From: Alphaproteobacteria bacterium
GTDB taxonomy: Bacteria > Pseudomonadota > Alphaproteobacteria > Caulobacterales > Parvularculaceae
DNA length: 7,314 nucleotides
Assembly (NCBI GenBank): GCA_030428745.1
Contig: JAUIEG010000125.1
Coordinates: 1 to 7,314 of the forward strand
Direction: 5' to 3'
In this document: one piece after another, positions 1-5,205 of the stretch
Numbering within the stretch: position 1 is the first letter of the stretch
Layout of the letters: the number at the start of each line of letters is the position of its first letter
Notes under the pieces: generated by a model
Told to the model about the DNA's origin: nothing
Seen by the model: the letters and a program-made list of their open reading frames with translations, nothing else
Databases searched by the model: none
Translations under genes and position numbers: made by a program

Positions 1-1
1 C

Positions 2-220
2 GCGATGTGGCACTGGAATTTCGCGGCGCTCTTTTACGCTGCGGGCGCATGCGCATTGATGGCCTACACCTATTGGCCGACGCTGCGGCTTTACAGACGG
101 GCGCCATGGGAGGCGGCGCTGCTGCCGGTCGCAGCGGGGCTTTATACAGCAATGACCGTTTCCTCCGCGCTCAGACATTGGCGCGGGGAAGGCGCACAGT
201 GGAAAGGCCGAGCCTACTAG
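2..220 (+). CDS. hpnB: HpnB-type hopanoid-associated glycosyltransferase, C-terminal end (5' truncated by window edge)
   Basis: The reading frame is open from the first complete codon at base 2, so the ATG at base 5 is probably internal and only about the last 73 residues are visible. They contain a hydrophobic stretch (FAALFYAAGACALMAYTYW), then LRLYRRAPW, a second hydrophobic stretch (AALLPVAAGLYTAM) and a basic tail SALRHWRGEGAQWKGRAY. Two membrane segments followed by SALRxWRGxGxxWKGR is how I remember the C-terminus of the hopene-associated glycosyltransferase HpnB, a family-2-like membrane glycosyltransferase of roughly 380 residues found in hopanoid clusters. The catalytic domain lies outside the window, so activity cannot be judged. 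The reaction catalysed by HpnB is not firmly established. The stop TAG (218-220) overlaps the stop of the convergent stress protein gene. The alternative is another membrane glycosyltransferase of the same fold. Confidence 0.75.
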   Translation, partial: AMWHWNFAALFYAAGACALMAYTYWPTLRLYRRAPWEAALLPVAAGLYTAMTVSSALRHWRGEGAQWKGRAY

Positions 221-699
221 TCCGTCAGCGTTTCGGCGAACGTCTTTGTCACCAGAAACACTGCGCATGGCGCTTCGCGCACCAGCTCCATAGAGGCGCT
301 CCCCTGAAACAGGGAGCCCCAGAAGTTGCGCTGATGCGAGCCTGTAACAATGAGATCGGCGTTTTGTTTCTTGGCGTAATCGGCGACTTCGTCCGCCGCC
401 TCGCCGTCAAGCATCACCGGCGTTGCGCCCGAGGCAAGCCGATTGACCATCCCCTCAAGGAGATGAACGCTTTCTTTTCTGCCTTCGCGGTGCTGTTCCA
501 TCAGGGTTTCATTGACGACCGCGGAACCGCCGCCAAGCTCAGCCGAAAAACCGGCGCCGCCAGGGGCCAGCAACGGCCATACGCTGACTACCTCCAGCTT
601 CGCGCCATCTTTTTGCGCCAGACTGTGGGCGGCGCGAATTACGCCTTCGGCAAGATCATCGTCGATATCAATGGCCGCGATAATGGATTTGAATTGCAT
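217..699 (-). CDS. Universal stress protein, UspA family
   Basis: A single-domain Usp of 160 residues, slightly longer than the usual 140-150. It starts with the typical first strand (MQFKSIIAAIDIDDD, Asp11 at the nucleotide site). The C-terminal half has ADLIVTGSH (114-122), then GSLFQGS (128-134) and REAPCAVFLV (141-150), the usual end of the fold. ATP-binding members carry G-2x-G-9x-G-S/T. Here Gly120, Gly133 and Ser134 are kept but the middle glycine is Gln123 (GSHQR instead of GSHGR), so nucleotide binding may be altered. An insertion rich in Gly/Ala (about 45-60) makes the protein longer. A strong Shine-Dalgarno sits 8 nt before the ATG. The gene is last in a run of minus-strand genes but follows a 137-nt gap, so separate transcription is plausible. 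Family members are cytoplasmic and help survival under stress or growth arrest. The particular role is unknown. Confidence 0.93.
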   Translation of the reverse strand: MQFKSIIAAIDIDDDLAEGVIRAAHSLAQKDGAKLEVVSVWPLLAPGGAGFSAELGGGSAVVNETLMEQHREGRKESVHLLEGMVNRLASGATPVMLDGEAADEVADYAKKQNADLIVTGSHQRNFWGSLFQGSASMELVREAPCAVFLVTKTFAETLTD

Positions 700-707
700 G
701 GATGCAT

Positions 708-714
708 CCCTCCT
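708..714 (-). promoter_or_regulatory. Strong ribosome binding site of the universal stress protein gene
   Basis: Read on the minus strand this is AGGAGGG, 8 nt before the ATG at 699-697, which supports that start. The 10 bases between them plus the last SD bases include a perfect palindrome GGATGCATCC (700-709). A second, out-of-frame ATG inside the palindrome lies directly against the SD and is too close to be used. Confidence 0.8.
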
Positions 715-803
715 GTCCGCTGCTTTTCTCGATGTGGGTAGCCTAACGCCAATTTGAAGAGGACGAAACGTCGCGATCCCATCAGGAAACAGCGCCTTTC
801 ACC

Positions 804-817
804 TTGATCTGGCTCAT
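804..817. promoter_or_regulatory. Possible FNR/FixK-type operator upstream of the stress protein gene
   Basis: TTGATCTGGCTCAT matches the FNR/FixK consensus TTGAT-N4-ATCAA at 8 of 10 positions, and its CTGG spacer is common in alphaproteobacterial sites as I recall them. Its centre is about 111 nt before the usp start codon, in the gap after the dioxygenase gene. A site at -41.5 would imply a leader of about 70 nt, but I see no convincing -10 at the matching place. A second TTGATC lies at 827-832, 23 bp away in the same orientation. Usp genes are known members of FNR/FixK regulons, which makes the location sensible. The imperfect right half keeps this tentative. Confidence 0.35.
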
Positions 818-836
818 TTGCGCAGGTTGATCGTCA

Positions 837-1703
837 CTACCGATCGAACAGCCTTTTCGGATGACGTCCGTCCACATAGCCCATAAAGGGTGGATAGATG
901 GAGTAACCGAGAAGCTCCTGCGCCCGGGGCGGCAGTGTCTTCGCCACATCCGGCGGCACGGCAAGCGACATGTTTTCAAGCGTGCGCGTCCAGCCGGGGC
1001 AGTATTGCGGCGTAATGAGAAGCCGCTCCTCATCGGACACATTCGCGCCGCCCCGGTGCCACAGCGTTCCTTTGGCGATCATCAGGGAGCCAGCCGGCAT
1101 GACGACTTTCATTGCATCTGCACGCGCGCCCGGATCGCCCTCCCGCTTGCCGGTTTTTGAAAAGTCCTCTTCGGCGATCGCACCGTCAATATGATCGTCT
1201 GGCCAGACATGACTGCCCGGCAGGATCTCCGTCGCGCCATTTGAATCAGTGGTGTCGGTCAGCGCCCAGAAGGTCGACACGCCAAGCGAGGGGCGCGGTC
1301 GCGGCCATTGAAAATGGCTGTCGTCAAAATGCCAAGGCTGAGCAGTCTCACCGGGATGAAGATTAATGGCGAGGCAGGCGGAAAGAAGACAGTCGCGGCC
1401 AAGATCGGCTTCAACGAAAGAGAGCGCCAAAGGATGGGTCACCAGATCGGCGAAGACAGAGGACTTCGCCAACATGGCATAGACGCGGTTTGACTCACGG
1501 CCTTCGAATTCGTTGCGTCCTTTAATATTCTTGCCGAGATACGGCGCGAGCGCCGCTTTCACATTATCCAGGTCTACGGAGGTCAGGACATTCGGAAAAA
1601 TCAGATAACCGTCACGGTCGAACTGCGCGCGCCAGTCGTCAAAAGGCCGGTCGCCAAGCCAGAGAGAAAGGTCCGCTGTATCTATTTCCTGCACTGCGCC
1701 CAT
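837..1703 (-). CDS. Phytanoyl-CoA dioxygenase (PhyH) family Fe(II)/2-oxoglutarate oxygenase
   Basis: A 288-residue protein of typical length for the PhyH family of Fe(II)- and 2-oxoglutarate-dependent oxygenases, cytoplasmic enzymes that hydroxylate lipids or small metabolites. The N-terminal part has the family signature FDRDGYLIFPNVL (28-40). The metal-binding triad is visible: His125 and Asp127 in QPWHFDDSH, and His216 in GTLWHRGGANVS. Arg227 (SDEERLLITPQY) fits the 2-oxoglutarate carboxylate ligand. NGATEILPGSH (155-165) is the usual strand between the metal ligands. The enzyme therefore looks active. The start is ATG at 1703-1701, with a GAGG about 6 nt upstream. The gene follows the HpnA-like epimerase gene after 42 nt with no terminator, so it is probably co-transcribed and would act on a related substrate. 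The substrate is unknown. PhyH proteins also act on alkaloids, sulfated and halogenated metabolites, so the phytanoyl name should not be taken literally. Confidence 0.92.
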   Translation of the reverse strand: MGAVQEIDTADLSLWLGDRPFDDWRAQFDRDGYLIFPNVLTSVDLDNVKAALAPYLGKNIKGRNEFEGRESNRVYAMLAKSSVFADLVTHPLALSFVEADLGRDCLLSACLAINLHPGETAQPWHFDDSHFQWPRPRPSLGVSTFWALTDTTDSNGATEILPGSHVWPDDHIDGAIAEEDFSKTGKREGDPGARADAMKVVMPAGSLMIAKGTLWHRGGANVSDEERLLITPQYCPGWTRTLENMSLAVPPDVAKTLPPRAQELLGYSIYPPFMGYVDGRHPKRLFDR

Positions 1704-1745
1704 ATAAACCTCACGGGCGGCATGATGGCGCGTTTTTATGACAGG

Positions 1746-2732
1746 TTAAACGGGTTTCAGCAGTCCCTTTTGCTTAGCCCAATCAAGCATGGCTTGTAGC
1801 GCCGGCTGCATGGGCGCAGCGCGCCATCTGAGTTCGCGCGCCGCCTTTTCCGACGAAAAAGAAACCTGCCGTCCGGCAAGGCGCACGCCCGTCAGCGGCG
1901 CCTTCGGCGGTTTTCCCGTGATGGAGGAGACAACGCCCGTATCAACAGCGCCCGCCATAAGCGCCACGCCGTAAGGCATTTTTGTTTTCGGCATGGACCT
2001 TCGGGTGAACTCAGCGATCATGCCCAGCAAATCAGCCATTGCCGTATTTTCGCCGCCGAGAAGGTAGCGCTCGCCGCTTTGACCCTTGTCACGCGCGGCG
2101 ATCAGGCCTTCGGCGAGGCTCTCCACCGGCACGAAATTCAAAATGCAATCGATATAGGCGGGCGTTTTTCCATTGGCGAAATCGAGGATCATCTGCGTCG
2201 GCGGCGTCAAACTGTCGTCACCGGGCCCCAAGGGTTCCGTCGGCAATGCGATTACGGCGTTGAGGCCTCGCTTGATTTCTTCTTCGACAATGCGTTCCGC
2301 TTCGAGTTTCGACCGTGGATAGGGACCGAGCATATCGTGGGGTTGCAGCCGCGTTTCTTCATCGGCGGGCGACGGACCAATCGGCGTTTTCTCACCAACC
2401 AGCGTCGTCAGGCTTGAGCAATGAACGAGCTTTGCGCCGGCTTTGCGCGCCGCGGCAGCTACAATTTCTGTTCCCTGCCGATTCACGCGATCGAAAACCG
2501 ACGCGTCTTTCGCCCAGAGCTGCGCATTGCCCGCAAGATGAAAAACGCTGGCGGCGCCGTCCATGGCCCGCGCGACAGCGTCCGCGTCGGTGATGGAGCC
2601 CTTGATGTCGTCCACATGCGCCGGGTCAGCGAGGTCGAGGCTACGCGTCTTCTCACCACGCACACGCAAGGCGGCGACAAGATGTTTGCCGACAAACCCT
2701 GCCCCGCCGGTAACAAGCGTCACATCGCTCAT
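1746..2732 (-). CDS. HpnA-like NAD-dependent epimerase/dehydratase (extended SDR)
   Basis: A complete extended short-chain dehydrogenase of 328 residues. The Rossmann motif is TGGAGFVG (Gly9, Gly12, Gly15), and Asp33 at the end of the second strand suggests NAD over NADP. The active site is Ser106/Ser107 (HCSSLTT) with Tyr138 and Lys142 (YPRSK). Several stretches resemble hopanoid-associated sugar epimerase HpnA as I recall it: FHLAGNAQLWAKD (64-76), FANGKTPAYIDCILNFVPV (185-203) and GERYLLGGEN (220-229). HpnA is named for its place in hopanoid clusters and its reaction is poorly defined. The sequence is also close to 3-beta-hydroxysteroid dehydrogenase-like SDRs, so a hydroxyl oxidation on a polycyclic lipid is an alternative. 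The start ATG overlaps the TGA of the upstream lipoprotein gene (ATGA), which implies translational coupling. The family is confident. Whether this is the genome's true hpnA or a paralogue is open, so no symbol is given. Confidence 0.88.
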   Translation of the reverse strand: MSDVTLVTGGAGFVGKHLVAALRVRGEKTRSLDLADPAHVDDIKGSITDADAVARAMDGAASVFHLAGNAQLWAKDASVFDRVNRQGTEIVAAAARKAGAKLVHCSSLTTLVGEKTPIGPSPADEETRLQPHDMLGPYPRSKLEAERIVEEEIKRGLNAVIALPTEPLGPGDDSLTPPTQMILDFANGKTPAYIDCILNFVPVESLAEGLIAARDKGQSGERYLLGGENTAMADLLGMIAEFTRRSMPKTKMPYGVALMAGAVDTGVVSSITGKPPKAPLTGVRLAGRQVSFSSEKAARELRWRAAPMQPALQAMLDWAKQKGLLKPV

Positions 2733-3805
2733 GCGCCCGCCTGGCAGACAAGCAAACCTTCATCAAGCACCGAGCCAGCGACAAGTCCGAACCGGGTCTC
2801 CACCGCCGCCGTCGCTGCACTGAAAATTTCGCCCTTTGGGTCCTCAAAAAGAACCGAAACGGCGCCGGTTTCAGGATCGGCCTCGACAATGCGCGATGGC
2901 GCACGGCCAAGGCCGAATTTACGCGCCATTGCAAGCTTGATCAGCGACGGGTGAAGGGCGGCAACGATATCGCCTTCCTGAGACCTCGTTACATTGTCAG
3001 GATTGCCCGGCAGGGTCAGTCGCGCGCGCTCGGAAAACCCGTTTCCCGAAGGCTCCAGCAGCAGGACTGCGCCTTCGCGTGTCGCCGCCATGGCGACCAC
3101 CCCATCTTCAAGTCGCGCCACTCCATTGGCGAAGACGGCTTTTGAAAAAAGCGGCCCGTTTTCATCGGCGAGTCCGCTCCGTTTCAGGCTGAAAAGATTT
3201 TCAACGCCCCCGCTGAAACCGCAAGACGCGTGGTCAAATGTCGTCACCACACCGCCCTCGCCTGCCGCCACGTCATTGGCGGCGCAGTGGGCTGGCGACG
3301 GCGCCCCGACAAACATTTCGCCATTGGCGCCGATGCGCTGGAGATGCGGAACCATGCGCCAGCGCCGTCCGTGACGCTCATAGGTGCGGTTGATGAAAAC
3401 CAGTTCGTGATTTTCTTCATCATAGGAAATGCCATGCGGGCGTAAGCCGCCGGCAAAATCGCCAGGGGCCGCCAACGACGCAACGGTCACTTTCTCAATT
3501 TGCGGATCGAAGAGGGTTTCAAGCCCCACGACGTAAACACCGCCCTGAGGCAGTGCGTCGCGTTTTTTACGGGCCGCTTTTTCGACGGCGCGGCGATCAT
3601 AGGCGGAAACGAACAGGCGCCCGCGCTCAAGATCGAGTGCGAGATCTTCTGCGCCGCGAACCGGGTCGCCGCTCACCGCATCGACAAGTGCGACGCGCCG
3701 GCAATCCTCCAATCCATACCGCGCAGGGCCGATTTCTTCTTTTCCGCCACAGCCCGCCATCAAAAAAACGGCGGCAAGCGATGCTTTAAGCTGCGGTTTC
3801 CCCAT
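2729..3805 (-). CDS. Paraoxonase/arylesterase-like beta-propeller lipoprotein
   Basis: A 358-residue exported protein resembling serum paraoxonases (PON), six-bladed propellers that hydrolyse lactones and esters. Numbering is from the chosen ATG at 3805. The signal peptide is MGKPQLKASLAAVFLMAGC, with Cys19 in an LMAGC lipobox (Met at -3 is slightly unusual). The positions equivalent to the PON1 calcium ligands are present: Glu53-Asp54 (GAEDLAL), Asn177-Asp178 (AANDVA), Asn227 (FANGVA) and Asp270-Asn271 (NPDNVT). His124 in PHGIS matches PON1 His115. The second dyad histidine of PON1 (NHP) is replaced by Arg140 (INRTY). Cys35 and Cys354 sit where PON1 has the disulfide that closes the propeller, which suits an oxidising periplasm. 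Two ATGs upstream (3829, 3820) lack a good SD. GAGGGG lies 7 nt before 3805. The gene overlaps the sulfotransferase gene by 20 nt and the epimerase gene by 4. Substrate unknown; another SMP-30-type propeller function remains possible. Confidence 0.78.
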   Translation of the reverse strand: MGKPQLKASLAAVFLMAGCGGKEEIGPARYGLEDCRRVALVDAVSGDPVRGAEDLALDLERGRLFVSAYDRRAVEKAARKKRDALPQGGVYVVGLETLFDPQIEKVTVASLAAPGDFAGGLRPHGISYDEENHELVFINRTYERHGRRWRMVPHLQRIGANGEMFVGAPSPAHCAANDVAAGEGGVVTTFDHASCGFSGGVENLFSLKRSGLADENGPLFSKAVFANGVARLEDGVVAMAATREGAVLLLEPSGNGFSERARLTLPGNPDNVTRSQEGDIVAALHPSLIKLAMARKFGLGRAPSRIVEADPETGAVSVLFEDPKGEIFSAATAAVETRFGLVAGSVLDEGLLVCQAGA

Positions 3806-4940
3806 GGCGCGTCCCCTCATCGGCCTCATTCGACTGGCCAGTCCCGTGCGCTGGTGTCCCGCCGGGCCGTTTATATCCCCATTTCTCGATGAAGGGCCTG
3901 AGACGCGCCTCTACTTTGGCCGCCGCTTCGTCGGAGTAATCGAACTTATTCTTCTTGAAGGCGGCGACGGAGGCAAGATATTGCTCGAATTTAGGACGCG
4001 CCGCTTCAAAACCCGGCAGGGATAACTGCTCATAAAGCCACGCGACAGAGGCAAGCGGATCCGAGTCGAGTTCGTCATAGCGCAGCTCTGCAAGCTGATC
4101 CGAGGCCATACCTTCCGCATCTTTGAGATAGGCGGTCATCATCCGCTCATAGACAGTGAGGATAGTCTCATCGATATCCACATGATCATAGCCCTGAAGC
4201 GCAAACTCCTTCAGGAGCTTTGAGTAGAAATTCCGCATGGAGACGAAAACATCGTAGGGATTGCGGTGAATGTGAATGAACTTCGCGTTCGGGAACATCT
4301 CCTTGAGCATCGCGAAACGGCCGGTATAGACCGGGTTCTTGATAAGGAGCGGCTTTTCACCCTGATGGAGATAAAGCTTGCGCAGAAAATAAGTGAACTG
4401 TTTCCGCCAATTGCGGATGTCCGCCGTCGAGCAGCCGTCAAAAAACAAGCCGCGATTTACGTTCTCGGCGAAGTTCCGTGGAAAATAGATGCCGTGATAA
4501 AACGAGACTTCGGACATGTTGGCGATCGCAATCTCATCTTCCTGCGGGCTCGTGGGCGTCACCGGAATGTTGTCGATATAGCGATGTTCGGGCAGCGCCT
4601 TTTCAAGCAGCGGATTAAAGACCTTCGCCAGCCCGAACAGATCCCAGGGAAGCCCCGTCGCCACCGGCGGCACATAACCCCATTCGCCGCTCTCGCACAT
4701 GATATTGTAAAGATGCGTGGTGCCGGAACGCCAGTGACCGAGAATGAAAACCGGCGGCGGCATCTCCTCAAGCTTTGGAAGCTTCGCGTCCATCGCCAGT
4801 TTTTCGGCGGTCGAAAACGGCCAGCGGGCGAGCGCGGCAAGCCCGATAACAGCGCCCGCGCCTAGGTGGCTCGGCGCGCCTGACCGGCCCAAAACCGCCG
4901 CCAGAGTTCCGAGATTCGCCCCGCTTAAAGGATGCGCCAT
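3786..4940 (-). CDS. PAPS-dependent sulfotransferase family protein
   Basis: Numbered from the ATG at 4940, this is a 384-residue sulfotransferase of the Sulfotransfer_3 type, transferring a sulfonate group from PAPS to a hydroxyl or amine. The 5'-phosphosulfate loop is FILGHWRSGTTHLY (65-78, with GHWRSGTT). The 3'-phosphate site is FIHIHRNPYDVFVSMRNF (221-238, Arg226 and Ser234). LLIKNPVYTGR (199-209) is the conserved segment between them. The tail after about residue 357 is hydrophilic and looks disordered, and its end overlaps the next gene's leader. The frame extends to a GTG at 5006, but nothing like an SD precedes it. The ATG at 4940 gives the N-terminus MAHPLSGANLG and has AGAGG 11 nt upstream, a rather long spacing. 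It is the first gene of the minus-strand run, so its promoter should lie in the divergent region to the right. A short hydrophobic stretch (about 28-42) might give membrane contact. The acceptor is unknown. Confidence 0.9.
   Translation of the reverse strand: MAHPLSGANLGTLAAVLGRSGAPSHLGAGAVIGLAALARWPFSTAEKLAMDAKLPKLEEMPPPVFILGHWRSGTTHLYNIMCESGEWGYVPPVATGLPWDLFGLAKVFNPLLEKALPEHRYIDNIPVTPTSPQEDEIAIANMSEVSFYHGIYFPRNFAENVNRGLFFDGCSTADIRNWRKQFTYFLRKLYLHQGEKPLLIKNPVYTGRFAMLKEMFPNAKFIHIHRNPYDVFVSMRNFYSKLLKEFALQGYDHVDIDETILTVYERMMTAYLKDAEGMASDQLAELRYDELDSDPLASVAWLYEQLSLPGFEAARPKFEQYLASVAAFKKNKFDYSDEAAAKVEARLRPFIEKWGYKRPGGTPAHGTGQSNEADEGTRHGETAA
3813..3818 (-). promoter_or_regulatory. Ribosome binding site that decides the lipoprotein start
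   Basis: On the minus strand this is GAGGGG, 7 nt before the ATG at 3805-3803. It lies inside the 3' end of the sulfotransferase gene. It favours this start over the two upstream in-frame ATGs, and the resulting N-terminus is a compact lipoprotein signal of 18 residues. Confidence 0.65.
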
Positions 4941-5017
4941 GAACTTAATCGCCTCTCGCCTGTTGCCCAGACCTGAGGGATAGCGCACTCCGCTGGTCCC
5001 CGCCACAAGGGGGCCGC

Positions 5018-5046
5018 CTGAAATTCGCCAAAAAGCGGCGTATTAT
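5018..5046 (+). promoter_or_regulatory. Weak candidate promoter towards tamA
   Basis: CTGAAA (5018-5023), a 17-nt spacer and TATTAT (5041-5046) match the sigma-70 consensus at 9 of 12 positions. Transcription would begin near 5053 and leave a leader of about 150 nt that includes the TTAACCAT palindrome. On the opposite strand the same bases read GATAAT (5047-5042), 5 of 6 matches to a -10 box, but without a convincing -35 box. The region may therefore serve both directions. Such matches arise by chance, so confidence is low. Confidence 0.25.
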
Positions 5047-5095
5047 CTGGCCCTTGAGGCTGGAAATCGGGCCCGTGAGGGCCATTTCTCAGCAT

Positions 5096-5107
5096 ATGGT
5101 TAACCAT
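5096..5107. promoter_or_regulatory. Perfect 12-bp palindrome containing TTAACCAT on both strands (CtrA-like half-sites)
   Basis: ATGGTTAACCAT is its own reverse complement. TTAACCAT resembles the half-site bound by the alphaproteobacterial cell-cycle regulator CtrA (full site TTAA-N7-TTAA). Here the two copies share their TTAA core, which is not the standard arrangement, so a different dimeric regulator is also possible. It lies about 99 bp before the tamA ATG and 156 bp before the sulfotransferase ATG. Confidence 0.35.
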
Positions 5108-5205
5108 GGCGTGACAGGCTCGGCGAACTCCGGAATGGCGGAGGCTGGAGTTAGAGCGGGCGCCCGAAAAGCCCGCAGGGCGAAAGGCGTCAGTTGAGCG
5201 AGACC

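Larger units (their letters stand above)
4941..5205. other. Divergent intergenic region between the sulfotransferase run and tamA
   Basis: These 265 bases carry no credible gene. They must contain the promoter for the minus-strand run and probably one for tamA. Visible structure includes the ATGGTTAACCAT palindrome (5096-5107), a 7-bp inverted repeat TGGCCCT/AGGGCCA (5048-5054 and 5078-5084, loop 23 nt), a perfect palindrome CGGGCGCCCG (5157-5166), and an AT-rich hexamer pair around 5041-5047. I see no terminator. Confidence 0.7.

Noticed and set aside
700..709. GGATGCATCC palindrome as an operator for usp
   Set aside because: It lies between the SD and the start codon, is short, and occurs often by chance. 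I noted it only with the ribosome binding site.
7..741. Long plus-strand open frame of 244 codons covering the stress protein gene
   Set aside because: It is antisense to a clear UspA protein, its translation has no recognisable fold, and it also overlaps the HpnB end in another frame. It is a by-product of GC-rich codon use.
782..1042. Minus-strand open frame running past the dioxygenase stop into the gap
   Set aside because: It overlaps the conserved C-terminal part of the PhyH protein in another frame, with Arg/Pro-rich shadow composition and no start signal.
4266..4865. Plus-strand open frame of 199 codons inside the sulfotransferase gene
   Set aside because: It is antisense to the PAPS-binding motifs, and its sequence is arginine/lysine-rich without domain features.
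4941..5006. N-terminal extension of the sulfotransferase from the GTG at 5006
   Set aside because: No Shine-Dalgarno precedes the GTG, and the extra 22 residues add no recognisable family sequence. The ATG at 4940 is preferred, though not proven.
5048..5084. Inverted repeat TGGCCCT/AGGGCCA as a terminator or attenuator
   Set aside because: The stem is only 7 bp with a 23-nt loop and has no following T-run on either strand.
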